A stretch of DNA of 64,000 nt from NCBI RefSeq assembly GCF_003254705.1, contig NZ_QFYR01000001.1, positions 682,001 to 746,000 of the forward strand. The letters run 5' to 3'. The position numbers and the translations under genes are program-made. Shown one piece after another: positions 63,915-64,000 of the stretch. The notes beneath the pieces are model-generated. The model made no database searches. It had not been told where the DNA came from and saw nothing but the letters and a program-made list of their open reading frames with translations. Origin of the DNA: Phenylobacterium deserti. GTDB taxonomy: Bacteria > Pseudomonadota > Alphaproteobacteria > Caulobacterales > Caulobacteraceae. Numbering within the stretch: the first letter of the stretch is position 1; each line of letters begins with the position of its first letter.

Positions 63915-64000
63915 TTGGCGCTAGGCGCACGTTTGGAGCTTCGGCAGGGCCAGGGTCTGGTCATCACGCCGCAGCTGCAGCAAGCCATCAAGCTGCTGCA
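63915..64000 (+). CDS. rpoN: RNA polymerase sigma-54 factor, N-terminal end (partial)
   Basis: Only the first 28 codons are in the window. LGARLELRQGQGLVITPQLQ followed by QAIKLLQ is the region I activator-contacting motif of sigma-54. TTG start at 63915, with GGGGCGAG before it. The rest lies downstream of the window. Confidence 0.9.
   Translation, partial: MALGARLELRQGQGLVITPQLQQAIKLL

Overview
The window is high-GC DNA from an alphaproteobacterium, most probably in Caulobacterales (Caulobacter or Phenylobacterium type). I infer this from gene content and order: rplU-rpmA-obgE-proB-proA-like-nadD-rsfS-rlmH-envC-like-ctpA, an F1 ATP synthase operon without the Fo genes, a class I lysyl-tRNA synthetase, an FzlA-type division protein beside queG, and lptC-lptA-lptB followed by rpoN. 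It was not tested by a database search.

Layout. 1-2900: the end of a glycoside hydrolase gene, a secreted amidohydrolase, and a small accessory stretch (DUF2726 protein and an unknown protein with an R-x4-H motif) with two copies of a composite palindromic repeat. 2900-12700: a long housekeeping block on the + strand covering ribosomal proteins L21/L27, ObgE, proline synthesis, NAD synthesis, ribosome silencing, 23S rRNA methylation and envelope proteolysis. 12700-15450: an islet of four genes (RclC-like membrane protein, acetoacetate decarboxylase-like protein, old yellow enzyme, HxlR regulator) that looks like a reactive-electrophile or chlorine response unit. 15490-17870: divergent polysaccharide deacetylase, RppH and an alpha/beta hydrolase. 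18000-23600: the minus-strand operon atpH-A-G-D-C. 23700-29800: small conserved proteins, OsmC, acyl-CoA dehydrogenase with a MerR regulator, a catalase-family protein and a lipoprotein amidohydrolase. 29800-35220: lysK, small membrane proteins, and a ligase-associated exonuclease with an ATP-dependent DNA ligase. 35400-43900: a TonB-dependent receptor, a DUF899 protein, gmhB, an orphan oligopeptide ABC ATPase, threonine dehydratase and an FKBP isomerase. 43900-45320: an ECF41 sigma factor with its carboxymuconolactone decarboxylase partner. 45400-51900: argE-like deacetylase, phosphodiesterase, glycosyltransferase, rfbC, queG, fzlA and a cation efflux protein. 51970-58000: gltB and gltD. 58200-64000: uppP, a complex I NDUFA9-like protein, tRNA-Leu(CAG), rnd, lptCAB, a WYL regulator and the first codons of rpoN.

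Most genes are core and tightly packed, often with ATGA/GTGA/TGATG stop-start overlaps, and three convergent pairs that share, or before a duplication shared, a CTAG stop. The most notable points are: an ECF41 promoter that matches the published consensus and predicts autoregulation; an rsfS gene with no canonical start codon; a 40-bp tandem triplication at the DUF899/gmhB junction; a REP element that has become the C-terminal tail of QueG; palindromic operators between the OYE and HxlR genes; and a 31-residue membrane miniprotein. No clearly new multi-gene system is evident. The RclC/OYE/HxlR islet and the REP-associated DUF2726/HEPN-like pair are the nearest candidates. All gene identities come from reading motifs and context by eye.
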